5,149 bases of DNA from Clostridia bacterium (GCA_017407765.1 JAFQVZ010000223.1:1-5149), one strand, 5' to 3'. Shown: positions 1-4,089, numbered from the stretch's first letter. Translations and numbers: made by a program. Notes: generated from the sequence alone by a model not told the origin.

Positions 1-831
1 GAAGGCCCCCGCGCCGCCATGGCATGTGATGACGCATCCGGTTTTGACCCACGTGAATGACCTGAAGCCCATTTCACGTGCTGTCTTTTCTGCAAGAGCC
101 TTATGCTCGTCTCTAAGGCCGGGTGCCCATATAAAATAGAGATGATCCCGGTCAAGCCCATGGTTGCTGTCGAAATCACTGAGCAGCCTTGGAATGACTT
201 TATCAAATGAACCGCGATATTTTTTGCTGGCCATCAGCCTGCCGTCGACGATCTCGATGCAGGGATGAAGCCCCAGCAAATTGCCGGTGAGGGCAACAAC
301 ATTGCTCACTCGGCCGCCCGCGCGGAGATAGTCGAGGTTATTGGGAATAAAGCACATCTCTGTCTTATCGGCGATCTCGCGCACCTTAGCCGCAGCCTCC
401 TCGGCAGTTATGTCGGGGTTCTGCTCAAGCATTCGCGCGGTTTCAATGACAACAGCACCCTGCCCTACCGATACATGCCTGGTGTCTACGCTGATTACAT
501 AGTCTCTGCCCTCCGCTGCGAGGATCGCATTCTGATAAGAGCAGGTCGTGACAGCCGAATATGCAAGGTGAAGTATCTTTTTGTCGGGATATTTTGCGTG
601 GATCTCGTCAAAGACAGGGGCAAAATCCACAGGCATACTTGCGCTGGTCTGGGGCACCTTTCCGGTGCGCTCATAGTAGGCGCAGACCTTCTCAGCAGGG
701 AATGTTCCATCGTCATAGGTCTCGCCATCCATGGAAACATGCATTGGAACCAGCCATACTCCGTATTTTTCAGCCATCTCGGGTGTCAGGTCAGAGCCTG
801 TTTCCGCAAGAAGGACAACATTCTTGTGCAT
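1..831 (-). CDS. DegV family fatty-acid-binding protein (FakB-like), C-terminus cut by window edge
   Basis: The minus strand is open for 277 codons from the ATG at 831 to base 1. DegV/FakB proteins bind a fatty acid and present it to the FakA kinase, so the acyl phosphate can enter phospholipid synthesis in the cytosol. Family landmarks appear in order: an N-terminal ETGSDLTPE strand and loop (residues 10-18), VPMHVSMDGETYDDG (28-42), PQTSAS (60-65, the carboxylate-binding TS), VDTRHVSVGQG (115-125), LDYLRAGGR (166-174) and a C-terminal VITCHGGAGAF (267-277) holding the conserved His271. Family members are about 280-290 residues, so only a few residues are missing. The usual SSxLSGTY motif reads SAVTTCSY (92-99), so the second serine, which normally contacts the fatty acid, is Ala93; the lipid pocket may therefore differ. 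The start is supported by AGAGGAAG at 840-847, 8 nt upstream. The gene is divergent from the DUF1836 gene. Family assignment is firm; the ligand is unknown. Confidence 0.93.
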   Translation of the reverse strand, partial: MHKNVVLLAETGSDLTPEMAEKYGVWLVPMHVSMDGETYDDGTFPAEKVCAYYERTGKVPQTSASMPVDFAPVFDEIHAKYPDKKILHLAYSAVTTCSYQNAILAAEGRDYVISVDTRHVSVGQGAVVIETARMLEQNPDITAEEAAAKVREIADKTEMCFIPNNLDYLRAGGRVSNVVALTGNLLGLHPCIEIVDGRLMASKKYRGSFDKVIPRLLSDFDSNHGLDRDHLYFIWAPGLRDEHKALAEKTAREMGFRSFTWVKTGCVITCHGGAGAF

Positions 832-888
832 ATTGATCACTTCCTCTTGAATTAATTATAGGCTTTTCAAAAACCCATGTGCGGTTTT

Positions 889-917
889 AAGATATCACAT
901 TGTTGCAACACCGTCAA
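889..917 (-). promoter_or_regulatory. Predicted promoter of the degV-family gene, with a palindrome in its spacer
   Basis: Reading the minus strand, the -35 is TTGACG (917-912). A 17-bp spacer follows, then an extended -10, TG-A-TATCTT (897-889). The predicted transcription start is near 882, giving about a 50-nt leader before the ATG at 831. The perfect 10-bp palindrome TGTTGCAACA (901-910) lies inside the spacer, where a bound repressor would block RNA polymerase. No regulator can be assigned to it. Confidence 0.6.
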
Positions 918-944
918 GCCGTATTGATAATTTTAAGTCATTGA

Positions 945-973
945 TTGACATTTTATTCTCTTGTTAATATAAT
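945..973 (+). promoter_or_regulatory. Perfect-consensus sigma-A promoter of the DUF1836 gene
   Basis: TTGACA (945-950), a 17-bp spacer and TATAAT (968-973) match the vegetative promoter consensus at all twelve positions with ideal spacing. Transcription should start near 980, directly against the ATG at 981. The -35 begins with TTG in frame with the coding region, so automated start calling can mistake it for a start codon. Confidence 0.85.
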
Positions 974-980
974 TATATAC

Positions 981-1526
981 ATGGAAAATTTGATGAAAAA
1001 ATCTCTTGCAGATGCAATCCGTTCCTTCCGTCTGCCGAGATACTCGGAACTGCCCGATATGGGCCTATACCTGGAACAGACAACTAAATATATTAATCAC
1101 TGTCTTGAGCAGCTTACAGGCATCGAGATCACCGGCTCTATGATACGCAACTATGTCAAGATGGATCTGGTCAACAACCCCATCAATAAGAAGTATTATG
1201 CCGATCAGATCGCTCACCTTATTATTATCGCGCTCCTTAAGAATATCGTTCCCCTCGAGCATATCAACAAGCTGTTCCATCGCCAGCGTCAGGTGTATAC
1301 CGATGAGATCGCGTATGACTATTTCTGCGAAGAGCTTGAAAACCTTCTTCTCTATCATTACGGCGTAAAAAATGATCTTGACGAGATCGGCATCACCACC
1401 TCCATCGAGAAGAAGATGCTCCGCAGCGCTCTTATCGCGCTGGTAAACACCATCTATCTCAATGCATGTTTTGAGTTCATTTCGGTTCACACTACCGTCG
1501 AGCCGGCTAAAAATATAAACGAATAA
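981..1526 (+). CDS. DUF1836 domain protein, predicted DNA-binding regulator
   Basis: A 181-residue protein with a DUF1836 domain at about residues 24-100. Visible hallmarks are LPDMGLYLEQTTKYIN (24-39), ITGSMIRNYVKMDLV (50-64) and NKKYYADQIAHLIIIALLKN (69-88). The domain resembles a MerR-type winged helix in sequence pattern (MIRNYVK, then KKYY, then a hydrophobic helix), so a transcription-factor role is inferred; the target and cellular role of this family are unknown to me. The C-terminal half is helical and rich in Leu and Tyr. The in-frame TTG at 945 is rejected as a start because it is the promoter -35. ATG 981 lies about 1 nt from the predicted transcript start and so would be leaderless. 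ATG 993 (Met5) is the alternative, with a 12-nt leader and only a weak GGA. The gene stands alone, divergent from the degV-family gene, and ends in its own terminator. Confidence 0.88.
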   Translation: MENLMKKSLADAIRSFRLPRYSELPDMGLYLEQTTKYINHCLEQLTGIEITGSMIRNYVKMDLVNNPINKKYYADQIAHLIIIALLKNIVPLEHINKLFHRQRQVYTDEIAYDYFCEELENLLLYHYGVKNDLDEIGITTSIEKKMLRSALIALVNTIYLNACFEFISVHTTVEPAKNINE

Positions 1527-1531
1527 ATCTT

Positions 1532-1563
1532 AAAACCAGGCCTTTGGGCTTGGTTTTTCTTTT
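1532..1563 (+). terminator. Intrinsic terminator of the DUF1836 gene
   Basis: An 11-bp stem (1532-1542 with 1547-1557, one G-T pair) with a TTTG loop begins 6 nt after the stop codon. It is followed by a T-rich tract, TTTTTCTTTT (1554-1563). Confidence 0.88.
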
Positions 1564-1572
1564 GGCTTGACA

Positions 1573-1690
1573 GATGCAGCAGCTCGTGTCACAAAGTTCC
1601 TCATCGACAGAGAAGGTAATATTGCCGGCAGATTTGAACCCACAGTATCTTCCAAAAAAGGTTAATGAGGCTGTAGAAAAGCTTCTCTGA
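1573..1690 (+). pseudogene. Glutathione peroxidase 3'-end remnant, truncated and frameshifted
   Basis: The frame through 1591-1662 encodes TKFLIDREGNIAGRFEPTV, the hallmark C-terminal segment of glutathione peroxidases (usually WNFTKFLIDREGN...RFEPT). The frame then reaches a TAA at 1663. A +1 shift at the A6 run (1654-1659) restores KKVNEAVEKLL followed by TGA (1688-1690), matching the family's final helix and C-terminus. Removing one A gives one continuous reading. Only about 38 residues remain of a family normally around 160-180. The N-terminal selenocysteine/cysteine motif and the middle of the enzyme are absent, and the tryptophan of WNFTKFL is lost (ARVTKFL). The 5' break lies against the preceding terminator, which suggests a deletion that joined the two loci. 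No function is expected. It lies upstream of, and on the same strand as, an OhrR-type peroxide regulator. Confidence is high for the homology and moderate for the exact left end. Confidence 0.8.
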
Positions 1691-1827
1691 TTATTTTCGT
1701 TCAAATAAACATAATGAAAAATTCTATTGTGTTTCACTCTCTCGCATAACTTTCTATACTAATATGTCCTTTTATATGCTCTATAATAAAAATAACCTAT
1801 CCAACAAATAAATATTGTCGAAAAGGC
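1691..1827. other. AT-rich intergenic stretch, no gene seen
   Basis: No start codon with a ribosome site, no convincing ORF and no RNA-gene signature is visible here. A TATAAT at 1782-1787 has no usable -35 at 16-18 bp. The only structure is AAAATAACCTA (1789-1799), the left arm of a long-range inverted repeat completed beside the OhrR ribosome site. Confidence 0.5.
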
Positions 1828-1856
1828 TTGAGTCTGTCATAAAACTATGGTAAATT
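1828..1856 (+). promoter_or_regulatory. Predicted extended -10 promoter of the OhrR-type gene
   Basis: TTGAGT (1828-1833), a 17-bp spacer and TAAATT (1851-1856) form the core. The upstream TG (1848-1849) makes an extended -10, and the predicted transcript start is near 1863. The left arm of the inner inverted repeat (1840-1849) overlaps the spacer and TG element, so a protein bound there would compete with RNA polymerase. Confidence 0.6.
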
Positions 1857-1880
1857 AAAGTAAGAAAAAACATAGTTTTA
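1840..1880. promoter_or_regulatory. Inverted repeat flanking the OhrR promoter -10, candidate autoregulatory operator
   Basis: TAAAACTATG (1840-1849) and CATAGTTTTA (1871-1880) are perfect 10-bp inverted arms separated by 21 bp and centred near the transcription start. OhrR/MarR repressors commonly bind inverted repeats in their own promoters, so an autoregulatory operator is likely by position. The classic OhrR site of Bacillus (TACAATT...AATTGTA) is not present, and the spacing is wide for a single dimer. Each arm may instead be half of a separate site. Confidence 0.5.
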
Positions 1881-1906
1881 TTTTAGGTTATTTTATGGAG
1901 GACATC

Positions 1907-2359
1907 ATGAACGAAAAAAAGTATGAAGCTCTCAAAATAGAGAATCAGCTCTGTTTTCCCCTGTACGCTTGTTCGCGTGAAGTAATCAAACAGTACACTC
2001 CCTATCTGAATGCAATTGACCTTACCTACACTCAGTATATCACCATGCTGGCTTTGTGGGAGGCTCATTCACTGACTGTCAAGGAACTTGGCCAGCGCCT
2101 TTATCTCGACTCGGGCACGCTTACTCCCCTTCTTAAGAAACTTGAAGCCAAAGGCCTTGTCACCCGTCAGCGCTCGACAGCCGACGAACGCAGCCTGATC
2201 GTTACCCTTACCGAAAAGGGCACAGCACTCAAAGAGGAAGCCGTTTCGATCCCCAGCGAGCTTGCAAAGTGTGTAAACCTGACCGGCGAAGAAGCTGCGC
2301 AGCTTTATAAGCTGCTCTACAAGCTGCTGGAAAATGTAAACAACGAAAACGAAGCATAA
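1907..2359 (+). CDS. OhrR-type MarR family organic-hydroperoxide-sensing repressor, probable two-Cys type
   Basis: A 150-residue winged-helix repressor. Family landmarks are NQLCFPLYACSRE (13-25), LTYTQYITMLALWE (39-52), the recognition region LYLDSGTLTPLLKKLE (65-80) and the wing STADERSLIVTLTEKG (90-105). Cys16 aligns with the peroxide-sensing Cys15 of Bacillus OhrR. Tyr20, Tyr30 and Tyr41 match the conserved tyrosines that position it. A second cysteine, Cys122, sits where two-Cys OhrR proteins of the Xanthomonas type carry Cys127, so oxidation may form an intersubunit disulfide that releases DNA (inference). Cys22 is an extra cysteine. The start is ATG 1907: GGAGG (1897-1901) lies 5 nt upstream, and the in-frame ATG at 1895 overlaps that ribosome site. 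No intact ohr or peroxidase gene adjoins it, only a glutathione peroxidase remnant upstream. It ends in its own terminator. The family call is firm; the target is unknown. Confidence 0.94.
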   Translation: MNEKKYEALKIENQLCFPLYACSREVIKQYTPYLNAIDLTYTQYITMLALWEAHSLTVKELGQRLYLDSGTLTPLLKKLEAKGLVTRQRSTADERSLIVTLTEKGTALKEEAVSIPSELAKCVNLTGEEAAQLYKLLYKLLENVNNENEA

Positions 2360-2363
2360 CACA

Positions 2364-2400
2364 AAAGGCCGCATCAATACGATGCGGCCTTTCATTTATC
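2364..2400 (+). terminator. Intrinsic terminator of the OhrR-type gene
   Basis: A perfect 12-bp stem (2364-2375 with 2381-2392) has an AATAC loop and is followed by an interrupted T-rich tail, TTTCATTTATC. It begins 5 nt after the stop codon. An A-rich left flank means it may also stop minus-strand transcripts. Confidence 0.88.
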
Positions 2401-2420
2401 TTTTGATAAGAAAAACACAA

Positions 2421-2449
2421 AACAAAAAGCACACCATTCGGTGTGCTTT
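2421..2449 (-). terminator. Terminator of tRNA-Leu(GAG)
   Basis: A perfect 10-bp stem (2426-2435 with 2440-2449) with a 4-base loop lies 2 nt past the tRNA 3' end. On the minus strand it runs into TTTTTGTTTTG. Confidence 0.87.
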
Positions 2450-2451
2450 GC

Positions 2452-2538
2452 TGGTGCAGCCGAAGGGACTTGAACCCCCATGAAGCATTCTTCACTAGCA
2501 CCTCAAGCTAGCGCGTCTACCTGTTCCGCCACGGCTGC
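2452..2538 (-). tRNA. tRNA-Leu (anticodon GAG)
   Basis: An 87-nt class II tRNA with encoded CCA. The acceptor stem is GCAGCCG paired with CGGCTGC, with discriminator A. The anticodon stem CTAGC/GCTAG encloses the loop TTGAGGT, giving anticodon GAG, which reads CUC and CUU leucine codons. The long variable arm (TGAAG-AATG-CTTCA) is typical of leucine tRNAs, and the T arm contains GGTTCAAGTCC. It has its own promoter and terminator. Confidence 0.97.
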
Positions 2539-2575
2539 ATATTATTTATTTTTGCTGTTCTCTGACAGCTCAGTT

Positions 2576-2604
2576 ATAATAACACATCTTTTCCCGGATT
2601 GCAA
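2576..2604 (-). promoter_or_regulatory. Promoter of tRNA-Leu(GAG)
   Basis: On the minus strand, TTGCAA (2604-2599), a 17-bp spacer and TATTAT (2581-2576) form the core. A TG one base upstream of the -10 makes it extended. The predicted start is near 2569, leaving a 30-nt precursor leader. A small GCTGT/ACAGC hairpin (2554-2569) forms at the very 5' end of that leader. Confidence 0.7.
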
Positions 2605-2650
2605 GTACTTTTTTCAAAAATAAAAAACTTTTTTCACAACCTCTGAAAAT

Positions 2651-2672
2651 GAAAAAAATGCCCAAAGGCATC
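2651..2672 (-). terminator. Strong intrinsic terminator with no obvious upstream gene
   Basis: On the minus strand the stem ATGCC/GGCAT (2667-2671 with 2658-2662, loop 2663-2666) is followed by a run of T (2657-2652). It lies 129 bases past the previous terminator (2796-2822), so something between about 2673 and 2795 is transcribed, or read through, on the minus strand. Confidence 0.75.
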
Positions 2673-2795
2673 TGAACTGAGGAAACCGGGACAAAGGCCC
2701 TGCCTTCACCCTTTGGATATATATATAAACACTGCAGAGCTCCCCTCGCCTCATGGAGACTCATTTTAATGGGAAGTTGCAGTAATTGACATAAC
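2652..2795 (-). ncRNA. Candidate small non-coding RNA, unassigned
   Basis: This segment lies between two minus-strand terminators and holds several complementary blocks on the minus strand. ACTGCA (2784-2779) can pair with TGCAGT (2736-2731), with CTTCCC/GGGGAG stacked inside. CAAAGG (2717-2712) can pair with CCTTTG (2699-2694). TGAGG (2752-2748) can pair with CCTCA (2682-2678). A TAAAAT -10 (2768-2763) has no good -35, so either the promoter is weak or the RNA comes from read-through of tRNA-Leu(CAG), whose terminator has only a short T run. No protein family is visible in any frame. It does not match a riboswitch core known to me, and its ends do not close into a clear 6S structure. The terminator is solid; the RNA identity is unknown. 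Confidence 0.35.
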
Positions 2796-2822
2796 AAAAG
2801 TCGCTTACTTGAAGCGACTTTT
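2796..2822 (-). terminator. Terminator of the first tRNA-Leu(CAG)
   Basis: A perfect 11-bp stem AAAAGTCGCTT/AAGCGACTTTT (2796-2806 with 2812-2822) has a 5-base loop and lies 3 nt past the tRNA end. On the minus strand the tail is only TTTTGTTATG, so some read-through into the segment at 2652-2795 is plausible. Confidence 0.82.
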
Positions 2823-2825
2823 GAG

Positions 2826-2912
2826 TGGTGCGGATGAAGGGACTTGAACCCCCACGAAGTTGCCCCCACTAGCACCTGAAGCTAGCGCGTCTGCCGATTC
2901 CGCCACATCCGC
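2826..2912 (-). tRNA. tRNA-Leu (anticodon CAG), copy 1
   Basis: An 87-nt class II tRNA with encoded CCA. The acceptor stem is GCGGATG paired with CATCCGC. The anticodon loop TTCAGGT in the CTAGC/GCTAG stem gives anticodon CAG, reading CUG, a codon used heavily by the genes here. It has a long leucine-type variable arm and a GGTTCAAGTCC T arm. It is base-for-base identical to the copy at 4132-4218. Confidence 0.97.
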
Positions 2913-2926
2913 ACGGAACGATAATG

Positions 2927-2954
2927 ATTATAACACAGTTTTTCTTTTTGTCAA
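2927..2954 (-). promoter_or_regulatory. Promoter of tRNA-Leu(CAG) copy 1
   Basis: On the minus strand, TTGACA (2954-2949), a 16-bp spacer and TATAAT (2932-2927) are both perfect hexamers, with an upstream TG-T forming an extended -10. The predicted start is near 2920, 8 nt before the mature tRNA. Confidence 0.88.
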
Positions 2955-3002
2955 CATCTTTTTTGTAATTTTACAGAAAAAGTTTTCACTATGTTTTTTG
3001 CC

Positions 3003-3033
3003 ATAAAAAAGAAAAAAGACGCCCGTCGGCATC
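3003..3033 (-). terminator. Terminator of the 210-nt non-coding RNA
   Basis: On the minus strand the stem GATGCC/GGCGTC (3033-3028 with 3023-3018, one G-T pair) has a 4-base loop. It is followed by TTTTTT (3017-3012), then C and another T run. Confidence 0.85.
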
Positions 3034-3225
3034 TTGTCTCTTGCGCCTTGTTTCCACCCGTCGGCTTCCGCATGGCCATATCACTTCACATTTAAAAACC
3101 TTTCTGCTAAGTTTCTTCCTGAGGGTCTTCTCTTACTTGGATCACTCGACTGCTGGCGACAGTTAGGGAAGAACTTCTCGCTTACCGGGTTTTGATTTCA
3201 TTTTTCGTATCAGCTCAGCTGACAA
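3012..3225 (-). ncRNA. Structured non-coding RNA of about 210 nt, raiA-like candidate
   Basis: A complete transcription unit without a coding frame: a consensus promoter, about 210 nt of RNA and a T-rich terminator, ahead of tRNA-Leu(CAG) on the same strand. A 10-bp helix with one bulged A joins AAGTTCTTCC (3176-3167) to GGAAGAAACTT (3119-3109), enclosing 47 nt. A possible longer-range pair joins ACCCG (3190-3186) to CGGGT (3060-3056). The 9-mer GCCGACGGG occurs twice near the 3' end (starting at about 3065 and 3030 on the minus strand). Length, stand-alone organisation and clostridial host fit the raiA RNA class of Firmicutes and Actinobacteria, but I cannot recall that consensus well enough to confirm it. 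A 6S RNA is unlikely because the 5' and 3' ends are not complementary. A T-box or riboswitch is unlikely because no coding gene follows. The transcription unit is well supported; the class is tentative. Confidence 0.7.
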
Positions 3226-3230
3226 TAGTT

Positions 3231-3258
3231 ATTATATCAGATTTCGCCCCGTTGTCAA
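3231..3258 (-). promoter_or_regulatory. Strong promoter of the 210-nt non-coding RNA
   Basis: On the minus strand, TTGACA (3258-3253), a 16-bp spacer and TATAAT (3236-3231) are perfect hexamers, with TG-A before the -10. The architecture is the same as that of the two tRNA-Leu(CAG) promoters. This argues for an abundant, constitutively made RNA starting near 3224-3225. Confidence 0.88.
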
Positions 3259-3299
3259 CATTTTTCACAAAAAAATCGATATGTTTTTGTACGAAATAT

Positions 3300-3360
3300 C
3301 CGATAACCCGATAGGTTTTATCTATATTTAATTATTGCAAAATAGAAATAACTTATCGGG
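3300..3360. promoter_or_regulatory. Three-copy CCGATA element, candidate operator
   Basis: CCGATAA (3300-3306) and CCCGATA (3307-3313) stand in tandem. TTATCGGG (3353-3360) is the same word inverted 40 bp downstream. The element lies in the intergenic region between the divergent promoters of the non-coding RNA and the cyclophilin gene. No binding protein is recognisable. Confidence 0.35.
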
Positions 3361-3402
3361 CAAATTTGCACATAAGCCGTTTTTCCAGCCAATTATTCTA
3401 TA

Positions 3403-3431
3403 TTGCACTTTGCACAGAAGACATGTATAAT
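3403..3431 (+). promoter_or_regulatory. Predicted promoter of the cyclophilin gene
   Basis: A perfect TATAAT (3426-3431) lies 17 bp after a poor -35, TTGCAC (3403-3408). The predicted start is near 3438. TTGCAC recurs at 3366-3371 and 3410-3415, so the -35 area holds three direct copies that could be an activator or repressor site. Confidence 0.55.
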
Positions 3432-3464
3432 TAAGAAAAATCTGGTCAAGGACGGTGTTGACAC

Positions 3465-4034
3465 ATGAACCCCACCGCTACATTCTTTATGAAAAACGGT
3501 AATAAAATAGTTATCGAGCTGCTGCCCGAGGCTGCGCCCAACACGGTGAACAGCTTTATTCATTGTGCAAAAAACGGCTGGCTCGACGGCCATGCCATAC
3601 AGCGCATCGTTCCCGGCAAATGGGTCGACCTGAGCTATTCCGCCTTTCACAAAGAGGGCTGTAAATATCTGATACCTCTTGAGTCGCAGCTTCATCCCGA
3701 GATCGAGCCTCTTGACTCTCATCCCGGCTGCGTCTGCATGGGCGGTTACGGCGAGCACGGCAATGCCGGCTGCGAACCCTTCTTCCCGCTCACAGACTGC
3801 CCCACTCATAAGGGCATCTATCCTGTGTTCGGAAAAGTCCTTGAAGGCATGGACGAGCTTTGGAGGCTTGAGAAGGTGCCGACGAGGCCGGTCGATTCTC
3901 CTTATCCCGGAGTTCAGATAAACGAGCCTCTCGAGCCCGAGATCATCGAGCGAGTCGAGCTTGAGCTGCATGGGGTGGAATATCCCGAGCCTATCAGAAT
4001 CGAGAGCGACTGGCTGCCCGAAACCTGGAGATAA
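3465..4034 (+). CDS. Divergent cyclophilin-type peptidyl-prolyl isomerase with C-terminal tail
   Basis: A 189-residue protein with no signal peptide, so probably cytosolic. Cyclophilins catalyse cis-trans isomerisation of X-Pro bonds. The first part is typical: NPTATFFMKNG (2-12), IVIELLPEAAPNTVNSFI (15-32), then IQRIVPG (45-51), retaining the catalytic Arg47. FGKVLEGMDELWRLEKV (122-138) is the conserved C-terminal motif. The active site is otherwise eroded: after RIVPG the family FMxQGGD reads KWVDLSY (52-58), and the QFF of the SAGSQFF motif reads EPFF (104-107). There are six cysteines, four between 89 and 112 (CVC, GCE, DCP), unusual for this fold. The tail LHGVEYPEP (168-176) resembles a tail I recall from clostridial relatives. 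The only ribosome sites are AAGGA (3448-3452, 12 nt away) and GGTG (3454-3457), so translation may be modest. Fold assignment is firm; isomerase activity is doubtful. Confidence 0.88.
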   Translation: MNPTATFFMKNGNKIVIELLPEAAPNTVNSFIHCAKNGWLDGHAIQRIVPGKWVDLSYSAFHKEGCKYLIPLESQLHPEIEPLDSHPGCVCMGGYGEHGNAGCEPFFPLTDCPTHKGIYPVFGKVLEGMDELWRLEKVPTRPVDSPYPGVQINEPLEPEIIERVELELHGVEYPEPIRIESDWLPETWR

Positions 4035-4038
4035 ATGC

Positions 4039-4069
4039 AAAGCTTCCGGAATACATCCGGAAGCTTTTT
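4039..4069 (+). terminator. Terminator of the cyclophilin gene
   Basis: A perfect 12-bp stem (4039-4050 with 4056-4067) with loop ATACA lies 4 nt after the stop codon and is followed by TTTTTA. It faces the tRNA terminator at 4103-4132. Confidence 0.93.
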
Positions 4070-4089
4070 ATTATATATGTGTATATAGA

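Larger units (their letters stand above)
1789..1894. repeat. Outer 11-bp inverted repeat around the OhrR promoter
   Basis: AAAATAACCTA (1789-1799) is the exact reverse complement of TAGGTTATTTT (1884-1894). The pair encloses the inner inverted repeat, and its right arm ends two bases before the GGAGG ribosome site. Because the left arm lies upstream of the predicted transcript start, it would act as DNA (paired protein sites or looping) rather than as an mRNA hairpin. Confidence 0.5.
2826..2964 (-). repeat. Duplicated tRNA-Leu(CAG) plus promoter unit, copy 1
   Basis: These 139 bases match 4132-4270 with no gaps and three mismatches, all in the short leader between promoter and tRNA (2922-2926). 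Identity stops at the tRNA 3' end on one side and just past the -35 on the other. The two copies have unrelated terminators. Confidence 0.9.

Noticed and set aside
265..855. 196-codon open frame on the plus strand
   Set aside because: It is a shadow of the degV-family gene on the minus strand, whose motifs run unbroken through the region.
945..980. Extended N-terminus for the DUF1836 protein from a TTG start
   Set aside because: The TTG is the first half of a perfect TTGACA -35 element, and the segment would lie upstream of the transcription start.
1574..1690. A 38-codon ORF starting at ATG 1574
   Set aside because: No ribosome site is present and most of its sequence is the wrong frame of the glutathione peroxidase remnant; only its last 11 or so codons are real homology.
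1782..1787. TATAAT as a second promoter for the OhrR-type gene
   Set aside because: No -35 is found at 16-18 bp and the region is AT-rich enough to give this hexamer by chance.
1895..1906. Earlier ATG for the OhrR-type protein
   Set aside because: This ATG overlaps the GGAGG ribosome site that serves ATG 1907 at a normal 5-nt spacing.
2786..2814. TTGACA at 2786-2791 as a plus-strand promoter
   Set aside because: There is no -10 at suitable spacing, and the only downstream elements on the plus strand are a hairpin and antisense tRNA.
3012..3225. T-box leader or riboswitch
   Set aside because: GGGTGGAAAC slightly resembles a T-box antiterminator, but TGGNACCGCG is absent and no coding gene follows on that strand.
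3393..4040. Long 215-codon open frame on the minus strand
   Set aside because: It is antisense to the cyclophilin gene, has no ribosome site and shows no family features. The plus-strand frame has clear family motifs.
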